Below, piece by piece: positions 1 to 11,610 of a stretch of 64,000 nucleotides of DNA. This DNA comes from Sweltsa coloradensis. Lineage: Eukaryota > Arthropoda > Insecta > Plecoptera > Chloroperlidae. The stretch lies in contig JAMZAV010001717.1 in NCBI GenBank assembly GCA_024449915.1, forward strand, positions 165,012 through 229,011. The letters run 5' to 3'. The notes below the pieces were generated by a model. The model was not told the origin of the DNA. It saw only the letters and a list, made by a program, of their open reading frames with translations, and did not search any database. The first letter of the stretch is position 1; each line of letters starts with the position of its first letter. The position numbers and the translations under genes are program-made.

Positions 1-610
1 GAGAAAGATGGTCCACACTTCACCTCTAGCAAGGATATTATCATGTACGGCAGCCAGGTGCGGCAACCAGGTGCGGCAGCAAAGTGCGGTAACCAAACGG
101 TCAACCGTACACCTCTATGAAAAAGTATTATCAGTTGTGGCAGCCAGACAGTCCACCATAGACCTCTATCAAACTGTATTATCAGTTGCAGAAGCCAGAC
201 GGTCCACTGTAAACCTCTATTAAACAGTATTATCTGTTGCCGGAGGCATACGGTCCCACAACAACTCTATCAAACAGTATTATTTTTTAGTTTGAAAAAA
301 AGTCTCGAAATAATGAGATCTACGGAGAAAAGAACGTTTCCGAATCTCATATAAAACGAATCACCGAAAGTCCGCCATTTTAATTTTGCCACGAAAAAAA
401 CGTCTACAGGGCTCAAACCCTGGATCTTAGAGAAATGTTTTATTGAAAGAAAAGTCCTGGAATGATGTTTATTACGTGGTAAAGTACGTTTTCAAATATC
501 TAAACAAATCACTTAAATTCCGCAATTTTATTTTTTCCTCGAAACGGGTAATATCAGTTTAGATTATTAGAGAAAGATGGTCCACACTTCACCTCTCGCG
601 AAGTATATGT
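1..610. repeat. ~569-bp repeat unit with internal 51-bp tandem repeats; start of second unit
   Basis: The sequence at 1 (gagaaagatggtccacactt) recurs at 570, giving a period of about 569 bp. Inside the first unit a 51-bp motif containing acctctat is repeated about four times (acctctat at 111, 162 and 213, aactctat at 263). The second unit is interrupted at 611 by an inverted-repeat element and resumes at 4301. Because 51 is a multiple of three, a short open frame runs through it; I do not consider it coding. Confidence 0.75.
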
Positions 611-3600
611 AGTCCGGATGTTAAGGGATATATTTGGGGCATACCTTGCATTTTTTGATACAAGCAAGGCACTTCGCACACGTGTTCTAGGGACCATACC
701 CTACTAATTTTCACTTGGAGCCATCGTGATATCCCGTGCAGGCACCCGTTATTGCATGTTGCCTACCCCTGCTGGTTTGAAGGGTTGATTAGCAAAACAA
801 TTTGGTGTTTGGTGATAGAAACTTGAAATTTTTACCAAATAGGGGTAACATTAGGCTTAACATTCTGGCAACGGGGAATTGCGGATTTCTTCATAGTTAA
901 GGGATAATTGGGGTTATAATTTTGGGGGTTGAACATTTCGATTTAAATTTTTATTGATGACACCCTTGGTTATATGTTGGATTTCTACGTTAAAGTACTT
1001 CCCAAAATCTTCAAACAAAATGATGGTGCTACAAATATGACTAGCAACCCATAATTTGGTCATAGTTACCTGTTGACATAATGACCTGAGTAATGACCTA
1101 TTTGAAAAATGGTTAAACATAGTCGTGTGACTACTCTATTTAAAGCTAAGATGAAGTAGAATAATAAGAAATAATTTTAAACATGCCACGTTGACCTGTG
1201 ACCTTTATCGTCCTTTATTTGACCTTGATAACTGTTTCAGCAGGGATGCATAATGTATACTTATAGAGCACATCCAAATTTATGTGATATATTAACAAGT
1301 TGACTTAATAAATGTACTCAACATGTTAGTAGGGCCTATATCAATATGATATTAGGCTGCATTGCGAACGCTTTTTACTGTCGCGTTGATGGATGAGCAG
1401 TTTTGTACCATTGAACCCTCTTTTACTATACTTTTACTTCGTTGTTTTTCAACGTGTTTATACAAAGAATATATCATTTTAAAAGGAGTACCAAGTTCCT
1501 GGTTGATCGCTTTGGTAATACACTTTTTAGATTAACATTCATTAAGAGGAAAGTAACAATTTACCCATTGTAGATTATCAAGGTGCCCGTTAGGGCGCCG
1601 CAGCCAAGCCGCGGTGTGCTACACACTCAGGCACCTTATACAGCAAGCAAAGTTGGGGTGATTTCGAGGTGCTACCCAGCCGTCATGAAACGTGATGTGA
1701 ATTTGAAAACTATCAAAATCGAGGGGATTTAGGTACCCGACAACACATGCCAAATTTGTTTGGGGTACGAGCATTCCTTCTTGGTGAAAAAATGACTTGA
1801 AACATAAAAATCACTTAAGGATGTTAGTTACTACTTACTACTACATGCTACTGGCTACTTCTGTCTAATTCGTCAGTTTCAATTGCCCAGCGATTCCGAC
1901 CAAACGGGTGAAGCTACAACTTTCATATTTTACATGAACATTAAGGTAATAGTGATGTAGATCCTTTTGAAAGAAAAAGTTGAAAAAGTTTGCTGGAAGG
2001 CTTCCTGATAAAGGTTTTAATATAAGCCTTATACAGGCATACAATCATCAAGTATCTATAGTTACTTGACAATGATCGCCTACATTGTTTACAAAAAGCA
2101 ATGTCTTTGGACCACTAAATATTTTACATTCCATTGTTAATTGTTAATTTCATAGCAATTTAATCGACTTTGATATAATTATTATATTTTAACAAATAAT
2201 TTTGACAGTCATTCCCGGAACACAGCTGATTGCAAGGACGTGCACATCAGTATAGCAACACACGCGTGAAGCCCTGAGTAACAGCAGCGAGGGCACCATT
2301 ATCCGCGTGTCTCCCTGCTTGTGATTACACTGGGGCCAACCCGCCTGCGAGATCCTGTATATAGTGATAGTATTGAGTATGGTGGTATAGTAACTAAGAG
2401 GGTATCAAGTGTGCTAATGACTTCTTTGCCTTCCTCATTTATCGTTGATATATGCTGGAGGCTAACAGCCTAAACAACTTTGCCTGAAATACGTAGAAAA
2501 TTTGGCCATCCTTTGGGAATTTTTGTAGTTGGAGTTACGCGTCTCCTAAATGTTTGTCCCGTGACATATTTAAAGACTTATTGGGGAGTACTTATCCCAG
2601 ATGATGTCTAAGCGTAGCACAGACGCTAGTTCGTTCTTGAGGAAGGGAGGAATGACTCTGTCTACATAATCTTCGAATGTAATTGAGTGGCCCGGGTGTT
2701 TGGGGGGGGGGGCGGAAGGGAGGGGGGCTTAACCCATCACGTATTTTTGCATCTACAGGTGGTGCATTTAATACAGAACTTTTTTGACTGGTATTCAAAA
2801 GGCATTTCACTAGATCCAATTTGGTACAAGATCTCAACGCCCCCAATACAGTCAAGGACGATGAGGTTGGTTGATTTTCATGAACAAGAATGCAGCCAGA
2901 TCACCAGATCGATGCCAGCATGTAGCTATGCATAATTTACTGAAGAGAATCGCTCTTGAGGCTGGTCATTTTGGCCTTATATTTATAAACAAGAGGTCGA
3001 CTGGCTGTGCTAAAGAGCAGAAATTTGTTTTTTATGTGGTCCATACAATATTTAGCAAATGTACTCACTGCCGCGCCACCAGAGAGCGAGAAAGTGCGCG
3101 CTCTCGGAAAGTGGTCCCAAAAAGTGCGCGATTTAAACATCTGTTTTTTGTTGATTTGTATTATTTATGTTATTGTTTATATTAACGTCATACTACAGTA
3201 CACTTCTAGCTAGTCACATTTTGGTTCAATCATAAGAAAGAACGTTCATTTCACCCCAATAAAAGCGGACCTGAACAAATTCCTTGATAAATTTTACTTC
3301 ATTGATAAGCAACTATAGTGATCAGTAGCCACTGATTGGCCACGATTTACCATTGGAATAGGACAACATCAACAACGCAATTACTATTATTTATTTTTAT
3401 GGTTTATACCATAAGGATCTAACATAAACTTGGTACTCCTTTTAAAATGATATATTCTATGTAAACACGTTGAAAAACAACGAAGTAAAAGTATAGTAAA
3501 AGAGGGTTCAATGGTACAAAACTGCTCATCCATCAACGCGACAGTAAAAAGCGTTCGCAATGCAGCCTAATATCATATTGATATAGGCCCTACTAACATG

Positions 3601-4300
3601 TTGAGTACATTTATTAAGTCAACTTGTTAATATATCACATAAATTTGGATGTGCTCTATAAGTATACATTATGCATCCCTGCTGAAACAGTTATCAAGGT
3701 CAAATAAAGGACGATAAAGGTCCAGGTCAACGTGGCATGTTTAAAATTATTTACTATTATTCTACTTCATCTTAGCTTTAAATAGAGTAGTCACACGACT
3801 ATGCTTAACCATTTTTCAAATAGGTCATTACTCAGGTCATTATGTCAACAGGTAACTATGACCAAATTAGGGGTCGCTAGTCATATTTTTAGCACCATCA
3901 TTTTGTTTGAAGATTTTGGGAAGTACTTTAACGTAGAAATCCAACATTAAACCAAGGGTGTCATCAATAAAAATTTAAATCAAAATGTTCAACCCCCAAA
4001 ATTATAACCTCAATCATCCCTTAACTATGAAGAAATCCGCAATTCCCCGTTGCCAGAATGTTAAGCCTAATGTTACCCCTATTTGGTAAAAATTTCAAGT
4101 TTCTATCACCAAACACCGAATTGTTTTGCTAATCAACCCTTCAAACCAGCAGGGGTAGGCAACATGCAATAACGGGTGCCTGCACGGGATATCACGATGG
4201 CTCCAAGTGAAAATTAGTAGGGTATGGTCCCTAGAACACGTGTGCCAAGTGCCTTGCTTGTATCAAAAAATGCAAGGTCAAGTCTCTTAACATCCGGACT
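611..4300. mobile_element. 3.7-kb non-coding element with ~880-bp terminal inverted repeats
   Basis: The left arm 611-1497 is an inverted copy of the right arm 3427-4300, with few mismatches and small indels. Both outer ends begin agtccggatgttaag. The 1.9-kb centre (1498-3426) has no convincing protein; it holds a poly-G tract near 2701-2711 and a small hairpin near 1580-1640. The element splits the second ~569-bp repeat unit, so unit 1 (around 31-48) shows the uninterrupted site. No clean target-site duplication could be read. It is probably a non-autonomous foldback-type or long-TIR DNA transposon; the family is not identified. Confidence 0.75.
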
Positions 4301-4524
4301 AATGATCATGTAAGGCATCCGGGTACGGCAGCAAGGTGCGGCAACGATGTGCAGCAGCAAATTTCGGTAACCAAACGGTCAACAGTACACCTTTATTGAA
4401 AGTATTACCAGTTGTAGCAGTCAGACAGTCCACCATAGACCTCTATTAAACTGTATTATCAGTTGCAGAAGCCAGACGGTCTACTGTAAACCTCTATTAA
4501 ACAGTATTATCTGTTGCGGGAGGC
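4301..4524. repeat. Continuation of the interrupted second ~569-bp unit
   Basis: This stretch matches positions ~38-248 of the window (tgcggcagc, aaccaaacggtcaac, cagacagtccaccatagacc) and includes three 51-bp subrepeats. It is cut off at about 4525 by the next element, so the unit is bounded by a mobile element on each side. Confidence 0.75.
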
Positions 4525-7249
4525 ATATAGACTGGTAAAAATATTTAAGATTTTTATTACTAGCGGCAAAATGTTTGACATTTGGGTACCGGGCTCATTT
4601 ATAGGTAAAATACCCCAATAAATCTGAATTTGTCCGGTACCACCTCGGATTTTGGCCCGTTTGCCCAACAAGTTGTTCAATCCGGATAAACCCATTATAA
4701 GTTCTATTTTTATTTAATGAACACGTCAGTGGGGTTCATTTTACGGTTTTTGGGGTCGCGGAGAACGATGGAAAGTGTTGCGTAAATTCCCAAGAAACGT
4801 AAATACTATTTTCAAAATGGCGGCTACTTTGATGGAGACAACTGCGGGTCTTTTTTCCCATTTGAGTAAATATTATTTTATACCTGTGAGACATTGTGGT
4901 ACCTTGCTGAATTATGGGTTATAAAGCCCGCTGAATTCTTATCTGCCCGATACCACCTCAAGTTTTGACCTATTTGCCCGGAATTCAAGATGGCGTCCAA
5001 CAAGGTGTTGCGAAGCGCAGGAAAAGTCCTATTAATTTTGGGTTAACATTTAAGGAGAGCGCATTGTAAGGTTTTCGCGGTCATGGAGAACGTTGAAATG
5101 TGTTGCGGAAACACAAAAAAAGGAAGTACCATTTCCAAAATGGCGGCCACGTTGATGTGGAAAAAACGGAATTTTTGGTTTTCCTGGGATAAATACCATT
5201 TCATGTGTGTGAGACATTAGGGTACCGGCCTAATTTATCAGTAACAAACCCTGTCGAATCTGAATTTTTCCGGTACCACCTTGGATTTTGACCCATTTGC
5301 CCGGATTTCAAGAAGACGTGCAACAAGTTGTCAAAAAGGGATACACCTGGCCTATTTAAAGTCCTATGAGTGCTGGATGAACACCTTAGAAGGGTTCATT
5401 ACAGGGTTTTCCGGGTCAAGAAGAACAATGGAACATGTTGCGGTAACGCCCAAGAAACGGAACTACCATTTACAAAATGGCGGCTACTTTGATATGGCGA
5501 AAAGTGTTTTTTTTGCCCCCTTTGTGGGTTAATACCATTTTACGTGTGAGACATTGTGGTACCGGGGTGAATTATGGATAATAAATCCCGTTGAATCTTA
5601 ATTTTCCCGGTACCACCTCGAATTTTTACCCATTTGCCCGGAATTCAAGATGGCGCCAACAAGGTGTTGAAAAGCGTAGGAAAAGTCCTATTAATGTTGA
5701 GAGAACACGCTAGACACTGTTTGTTTATAAACAAACGTTTTGTTTTAATGTCTTATCTTCAAAATTCTAAGTTAGAATTAAATAACTAGTGCAGCATAAT
5801 GGTTTCATTTGTATTTATTTTCCAAATTAATGATACCGTGTGATACACAAGGGAATTGATAACACTGGTCCAAGTTATGTTTTTCCCGACGACGACTGCC
5901 AAATTTTTTTTTGATTTGAATTTGGAATTTGGAAAATCAACACAAATGAAACCATTATGCTGCACTAGCTATTTAATTCGAACTTAGAATTTGGAAGATA
6001 AAACATTTAAAACAAAACGTTTGTTTATAAACAAACAGTGTCTAGCGTGTTCTCTCAACATAAATATGAATTTTCTTACGCTTTTCAACACCTTATTGGA
6101 CGCCATATTGAATTCTGGGCTAATGGGACAAAATTCGAGGTGGTACCGGGCAGATTAAGATTCAACGGGGTTTGTTACCCATAATTCTGCCCGGTACCAC
6201 AATGTCTCACACGTATAAAATGGTATTTACCCAAAGGGGAAAAAAAACACTTTTCGCCATATTAAAGTGGCCGCCATTTAGAAAACGGTAGTTTCGTTTC
6301 TTGGGCGTTACAGCAACATGTTCCATTGTTCTTTTTGATCCAGAAAACCCTGTAATGAACCCTTCTAATGTATTCATCCAGCACTAATAGAAATTTAAAT
6401 AGGTGTATCCCTTTTTAAAAACTTGTTGCACGTCTTGAAATCCGGGCAAATGGGTCAAAATCCAAGGTGGTACCTGGAAAATTCTGATTCGACAGGGTTT
6501 GTTACTTAAAAATTAGGCCGGTACCCTAATGTCTCACACATATGAAATGGTATTTATCCCAAGAAAACCGAAAATCCTGGTTTTCTACATAACGTGGCCG
6601 CCATTTTGAAAATGGTACTTTCGTTTTTTTTGCGTTTCTGCAACAACTTTCATCGTTCTCCTTGACCCCGAAAACCTTGAAATGAGCCCTCATTAAGTGT
6701 TTACCCAAAATTAATAGGAATTTTCCAGCGCTTTGCAACACGTTGTTGGACGCCATCTTGAATTCCGGGCAAATGGGTCAAAATTCGAGGTGGTACCGGG
6801 TAGATTAAGATTCAGCGTGGTTTTTTACCCATAATTTAGCCCAGTACCACAATGTCTCACAGGTATAAAATAATATTTACTCAAAGGGGAAAAAAGACAC
6901 AATTTTCACCATCAAAGTGGCCGCCATTTTGAAAATGTTACTTCCGTATCTTGGGCATTAACGCAACACTTTCCATCGTTCTCCGCGCTCCCAAAAACCG
7001 TAAAATGAACCAGACTGACGTGTTCATTGAACAAAAATTGTTTATTTAATGGGTTTATCCGGATTCAACACCTTGTCGAACGCCATCTTGGATTCTGGAC
7101 AAACGGGTCAAAATCCGAGGTGGTACCGGGCAAATTTGGATTTATTGGGGTGTTTGACCTATAAATCAGACTGGTACCCAAATGTCTTACATTTTGCGGC
7201 TAACATTGATTTCTAAGCATATAATTGGATTTCTCGACTGGTCTATAGG
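4525..7249. mobile_element. Foldback (FB/TU-like) element with arms built of ~330-bp tandem units
   Basis: Left arm ~4525-5828 and right arm ~5928-7249 are inverted copies around a ~100-bp loop. Each arm holds about four diverged units of 320-340 bp, each marked by ggtaccacctc followed by ttttgacccatttgcccgg (near 4632, 4952, 5270 and 5610, mirrored on the right). The inner arms meet at a conserved block containing gtttgtttataaacaaac. Long inverted repeats made of tandem subrepeats are the defining layout of Drosophila FB and sea-urchin TU foldback elements. No transposase is visible, so this copy is non-autonomous. Confidence 0.75.
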
Positions 7250-7385
7250 GGGGTTAGCCCTCCGGAAAGTTTGAAAACTCATAACCCGGCACCTCCACCT
7301 TCGCGATAATTTTTTTTAGTTGAAGCTTTGTCTTCATAGCACGGCGAATTATTTGATTTTTGTATTCTCTCGACGATCTGTTGAT

Positions 7386-7480
7386 TACAGGGTTGGACTG
7401 GTCTGCTTTAAATGTAATGTCCCCCACTAAAAATTAGTTATGAGACTGAGTTGGTAGACTCTAAATACAAATGTATAAAT
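7386..7480 (+). repeat. SINE/retroposon 3' tail family, copy
   Basis: The pattern ggactggtctgctttaaatgtaat, a cccccact block, gagactgagt, gtagactctaaatacaaatgta recurs on the + strand at 9235-9300, 25035-25120 and 25200-25290 and on the - strand at 14380-14455 and 38270-38370. It is a short 3'-end module reused across the window. Confidence 0.7.
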
Positions 7481-7651
7481 GTATTTTTATTTATGAAGGT
7501 TCGCTCCCACACTCGCGTTCTTGTATGTTTTGTTATAGCCTGGATAGAAATGTATTGAACATAATATATGTACTGGAATTGAAGTGAATACTCTGTGTAC
7601 ATGCCGCGTGATCCCCTAAGCCTCGTTGTATACACGACGGCTCTACGAGTG

Positions 7652-7710
7652 TGGAGGCAACACTGTATAGGAGGCAACACTGTACAGGAGGCAACACTGT
7701 ACAGGAGGCC
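7652..7710 (+). repeat. 18-bp minisatellite
   Basis: Three to four tandem copies of aggaggcaacactgtac follow one another with little divergence. Confidence 0.8.
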
Positions 7711-8598
7711 CTGGGCTCGCGAGACTTTACGACGCTGATGTTGGCGGGCCTGTTACTTTATACGCGACCTTCCCTTCTAGAACTCGGCGAGAGTGTCATA
7801 ACTCCTCACACGGTGTATTACCAGTCACAGTTAGAGTGTACTTCTTGTTTTGTGGCGTTTAGTTGGCCCCCTGGGTATTCAGGGATAGGAACTTCTGAAA
7901 TATACGTAAAACTATCTAGATGACAGATATTAGGCCATGACTTTTAACCGCGGCTTTGGAGCGTGCTACCAATGAGGCTTATAAGAAGTTGTATGTCTCC
8001 CACTGAATGTCAATTATTTGTATTTGTTTGATGATCGAGGGCTTTTATCATTGATCATTGATCACTTCAGTGTATAATGTATAGTGTAGATGCAGATGTG
8101 ACTTTCATTTAAATGTGGACGGACGTACGATTTACCTACGTTACAAATCACCCTGGAAGGTATCCATATACAGCATATCGTTCACCATAATACTATATAA
8201 TGCATATTATGGCATAATGTTTATTCATCATAACAATGTGTTTTTAAAATCACTCATTATTTTCTAAACTGCGCCTAATAATTAGAGATACGTGAAATTA
8301 GCGTTTTATGAATAGATGCTACAAAGCGTTATTTTTTCACTTAAAACCATGGTTTTCTAGTCCTACTTCATTTAATATTACATAGTATCTGTTATTTGCT
8401 ATACACATTTTTAATCAGTTGATAATGATTCAACCTTAATGACATAATTTCAAAATAAAAATATTAAAAAACTTCATATACACAAGCTTTTGAAGGTGGC
8501 CAAAAACATAATGCTACAAAACGCTAAAAAATTACACTTGAAAATGCTATATGCACGTATCTCGAAGCATGTAAGCAGATGCGCGCGGTTTCGGCGGG

Positions 8599-8720
8599 CC
8601 AATGAGCGATCCGTATTTTAAATCGGGGACCGCTGATTGGCTGCAATCCACCCGCTGGTAACGTCAGCATCTGTTTACTTGCTTTGGAACAACTATAATA
8701 CATTCTTTGTGGGTTATATG
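8599..8720 (+). promoter_or_regulatory. Weak promoter-like segment (CCAAT, inverted CCAAT, TATA-like)
   Basis: CCAAT at 8599-8603, ATTGG at 8636-8640 and tataata at 8694-8700 precede an ATG at 8718 that opens a ten-codon frame beginning M-P-K-R-K-V. The spacing is compatible with a polymerase II promoter upstream of the SVIL exons, but these motifs are common by chance and no splice donor joins the short frame to the next exon. Confidence 0.25.
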
Positions 8721-9234
8721 CCGAAGAGGAAAGTCTATCTGCTATCCTAAGTGCTCCTCTTTGGCTCTATCAATCATGGCCAAGGCCCATAGTCGTTACG
8801 GTAGTAGTCCAATGCTTTGTAAATATGTCGCAGAGGGTAATAACCTATAGTTAAAAGTATTTTTACAACTCTCATGTTTTTCAGTGTTTGGTTTGTATAA
8901 CAGCGCCCAATTGACAGAGACATAAAACTTGTTACTCTACAACAATATGGCCATTAAAGCTGATTCGTGTACTTGCAAAGTACGTTAGTTGCGTCTGCGA
9001 CAATTGTTGTCTGTCTGCATCTCATAAAGTGGGACCGAATCTCGCAAACAAGGAATATTTTTCCACGTTGCATTTTATCGGTCTGCTTTATTGTTTCATT
9101 GTTCAGTCAACAACTTGGATAAAGTACATACAGTTAGACTTTTAGGTAGTTAGGAACATTAACGTGTTATTGAGAAGACTTTGACCTCTGAGATCGGGTC
9201 ATCAAAGTCCCAGTCCACAAAACTTCCACATGGT

Positions 9235-9300
9235 TTCACTTGACTTTGTCCCCCAGTGAAAACCAGTTCTTGCAGTTGAATGGGTAGACGCTTGTATTTA
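9235..9300 (+). repeat. SINE/retroposon 3' tail family, diverged copy
   Basis: This matches the 7386-7480 module (gtcccccagtgaaaaccagtt, gtagacgcttgtattt) but is more diverged. Confidence 0.55.
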
Positions 9301-9992
9301 CTTTGTGCTGTAATTTTATTCTCCCCTCACCTAGAGAGACGAGCATCCCTGATATCAGCACCTCTCCCATGTAGGGATGGCATGCCAGTCAAATAATTGG
9401 TCAAAGTAACCTAATATTTGTAGTTTTGTAAATATTAATTCGGCACCACTCATTCTTCAAAGGAAAGTTTTGTTACATTCCCTTACAAATTTGAAATTAG
9501 ACAATTATTCACTGTTGTTGCCCTTATACTTTTCGACTGTGAGCAGACATAGTGCTAGTAAATTCACTCATTTACACTCATTCACTCATTTTCCTCAATA
9601 ATTATAATCTCCATTGAACGTTGATCATATATTGATTAGTCTAACTTGGTTGCGGACAATGTCTCGTAAGTATCCTGTCACAATAGGCCTATACGAGCAA
9701 AATATACCTTTTTTATATTTGACCGACTTTTGGTCAATTGACTAATTTTAATTTGACCGGTCGAAGTGCCACCTTGCATGACGGGCTCCTGGGCCACATC
9801 CACTATTCGAGGAATGCAGAATTATCCAAATGTTCGGCGTCAAACTGATTTTATTTTTCACCAGATACCAGCCCTTTAGGTTCAAGGAGAATACTCTCTG
9901 CCCATAATGTAGTCCCCTGGGTTTCAGGAGATAAACTATGTTGTATTTGCACCGTCATCTAGTATCTGTATGACCCTTTCTCTTGTTTCCAG

Positions 9993-10098
9993 TGACCGTC
10001 GCCCAACCGACATATCCACGTCCGGATCGTCTGACAACTGCATGATTCCTCCCACGGAGAATCAGCGCCAGAGAGCGGAGCGCATCGCTACCTACAAG
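9993..10098 (+). CDS. SVIL: Supervillin exon 1 (first recognised exon)
   Basis: This 106-bp exon is bounded by a tcttgtttccag acceptor and an aag|gtaata donor. It begins with the last base of a split codon and ends in phase 0. It encodes about 35 residues; the end reads Q-R-A-E-R-I-A-T-Y-K, which joins exon 2 (E-A-R-R-K-Q-L-A) to form a segment that, from memory, matches the conserved AERIARYKAERRRQLA region in the N-terminal part of vertebrate supervillin. Supervillin is a peripheral membrane protein of the villin/gelsolin superfamily that links F-actin and myosin II to membranes and acts in cell spreading and cytokinesis. At least one earlier coding exon is needed. The donor motif acctacaag|gta is repeated twice just downstream. 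Confidence 0.88.
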
Positions 10099-10629
10099 GT
10101 AATAAACTATCTCATGCATGCCACAAACCTACAAGGTAACTATCTCTTATATGCCACAAACCTTAATAAACTATCTGATGCATGCCACAAACCTACAAGG
10201 TAGCAAACTATCTCTTATGCATGCCGAACTCTGTAAGGCCCGAATCCATAGAACACTCATTGGGAGCCAAAAGGGTGCGTTCCTAAGGGCACCCATTGGG
10301 TGTCCAAAGGGAGTCAGAAATCATATGGGAGCATGGCCTTCTTTTAGGGGACTATGAATACGACTTTTCACCCTTTAGGAGCCCAAAGGGCGGGGGTAAC
10401 ATAGGGGCTTCCATTGGTACGACTAAGAAGTCTGGCTACCAGAATGTAACGGCAACTTTTTTGCAAACAGGTGCATCTCTCCTTCTTGTAACGCCAACTT
10501 ATTTGCAACAGGTGCATCTCTCCTTCTTGTAACGGCAACTTATTTGCAACAGGTGCATCTCTCCTTCTTGTCTGGATGCTAGTGTCTGGCATAGTGAGTG
10601 ACCCTTGTGTTGATGTCGATGTGTTGCAG
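10099..10629 (+). other. Intron 1 (531 bp), phase 0, with duplications at both ends
   Basis: At the 5' end acctacaag followed by gta occurs three times (donors after 10098, 10135 and 10199). At the 3' end a 41-42-bp unit containing tttgcaacaggtgcatctc occurs three times (units starting near 10445, 10487 and 10528). The middle contains a short imperfect repeat of gagcccaaagggcg. The true acceptor is gtgttgcag at 10629. Confidence 0.8.
10445..10571 (+). repeat. 41-42-bp tandem repeat x3 in intron 1
   Basis: Each unit runs from tgtaacggcaactt through tttgcaacag and gtgcatctctccttct. Every unit contains a pyrimidine-containing stretch ending in CAG, so each is a potential decoy 3' splice site. 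Confidence 0.85.
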
Positions 10630-11610
10630 GAAGCGCGTCGCAAGCAGCTCGCCTCGCAGTTCGCCACCATCAGCGACTCCCCTACGACCACCACCTCCAC
10701 GCGCCTGACCAGCCGCTCCCCCGCCACGCGCCCCGGCGAAGATGTCCGCACGACGCGCACCTCCCGCCTCCGCGCGACGACCTCCTCACCCATCCCTCCG
10801 TCTTCCTCGCCCCGCATCGTCGCGACGACGCCTTCCAAATCCAAACCTTCCACCGACGTCGCAACGCCGACGCCCTCGCCTCGCAACGATACGGCGTCGT
10901 CGAGGAGTCGGTTGTCTCCTGCTAGATCGCGCGAGGCCGACCTTAACTTGAAGCTACCTTCCTCCCCCGTCGTCGCCTCCCCCCGCAAGTCTTCCGTTCC
11001 TCGTCTGGCCGTGCGGTCCAAAGAGGACTCTCCTCCCAAGAAGATACACCACTCAGACTCATCCCCCAGTACAAAGACATCGAACTCTGACTCTCCGCGC
11101 AGGAAAAACTCCCACTCTGAGTCTCCCCAGAGGAAGGCAATGCACTCTGAATCGCCACGACGAAAGACATCAACCTCTGACTCTCCACAGCGAAAATCCT
11201 CGCACTCCGACAGAAAGACATCAAATTCCGACTCTCCGCAGCGAAAAACTTCGCACTCCGACAGAAAATTGTCAAAATCAGACTCTCCTCAACGCAAGGC
11301 TTCTAACTCCGAAAGGAAGACATCAAAACCGGATTCTCCCCAGCGAAAGGCAACGCATTCCGACTCCCCCCAGCGTAAGACGTTGTCCTCTCGGATGTCG
11401 CCGGCGAGGTCCACGGAGAGCGTCGGCTCGACCGGCAGCCTCAAGAGAGTGAGCCCCCGGACTAACGGCGTCGCCTCCAGAGAAGCAAGACGAAGCTCCT
11501 CCCGAGGGAGGGAACCGGGAACAACGTCGTCGTCCTCCTCTAGACGCGGCTCGGACGTGGGAGAGAGACTGAAGCCTCCGGGCGCGAGGGCTGGCTCGTC
11601 GGAGAAGGAG
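10630..11610 (+). CDS. SVIL: Supervillin exon 2 (serine-rich, S-P-x-R-K array)
   Basis: This exon of 981 bp (327 codons, phase 0 at both ends) has a strong gag|gtaaga donor. It opens with E-A-R-R-K-Q-L-A-S-Q-F-A-T, completing the conserved supervillin N-terminal segment from exon 1. The rest is low complexity, rich in Ser, Thr, Pro and Arg, and almost certainly disordered. From 11092 to 11379 eight copies of S-P-[QR]-R-K occur, spaced by linkers such as T-S-H-S-D; each fits the CDK consensus [ST]-P-x-[KR]. Base composition is much more GC-rich than the flanking introns. Long open frames on the opposite strand here are composition shadows. The array is degenerate at the DNA level, unlike a recent minisatellite, which suggests it is maintained as protein. 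Confidence 0.9.

Larger units (their letters stand above)
7250..9992. other. Upstream or intronic sequence before the first recognised SVIL exon
   Basis: No gene is supported here. It contains two copies of a common SINE/retroposon tail (7386-7480 and 9235-9300), an 18-bp minisatellite (7652-7710), and a segment with two CCAAT boxes and an A/T-rich TATA-like box (8599-8720). An earlier SVIL exon must end in phase 2 to join the exon at 9993, but I found no convincing one. Confidence 0.5.

Noticed and set aside
10368..11039. 223-codon open frame on the - strand opposite SVIL exon 2
   Set aside because: It is a composition shadow of a GC- and Ser-rich exon; the + strand has matching splice sites, phases and a conserved motif.
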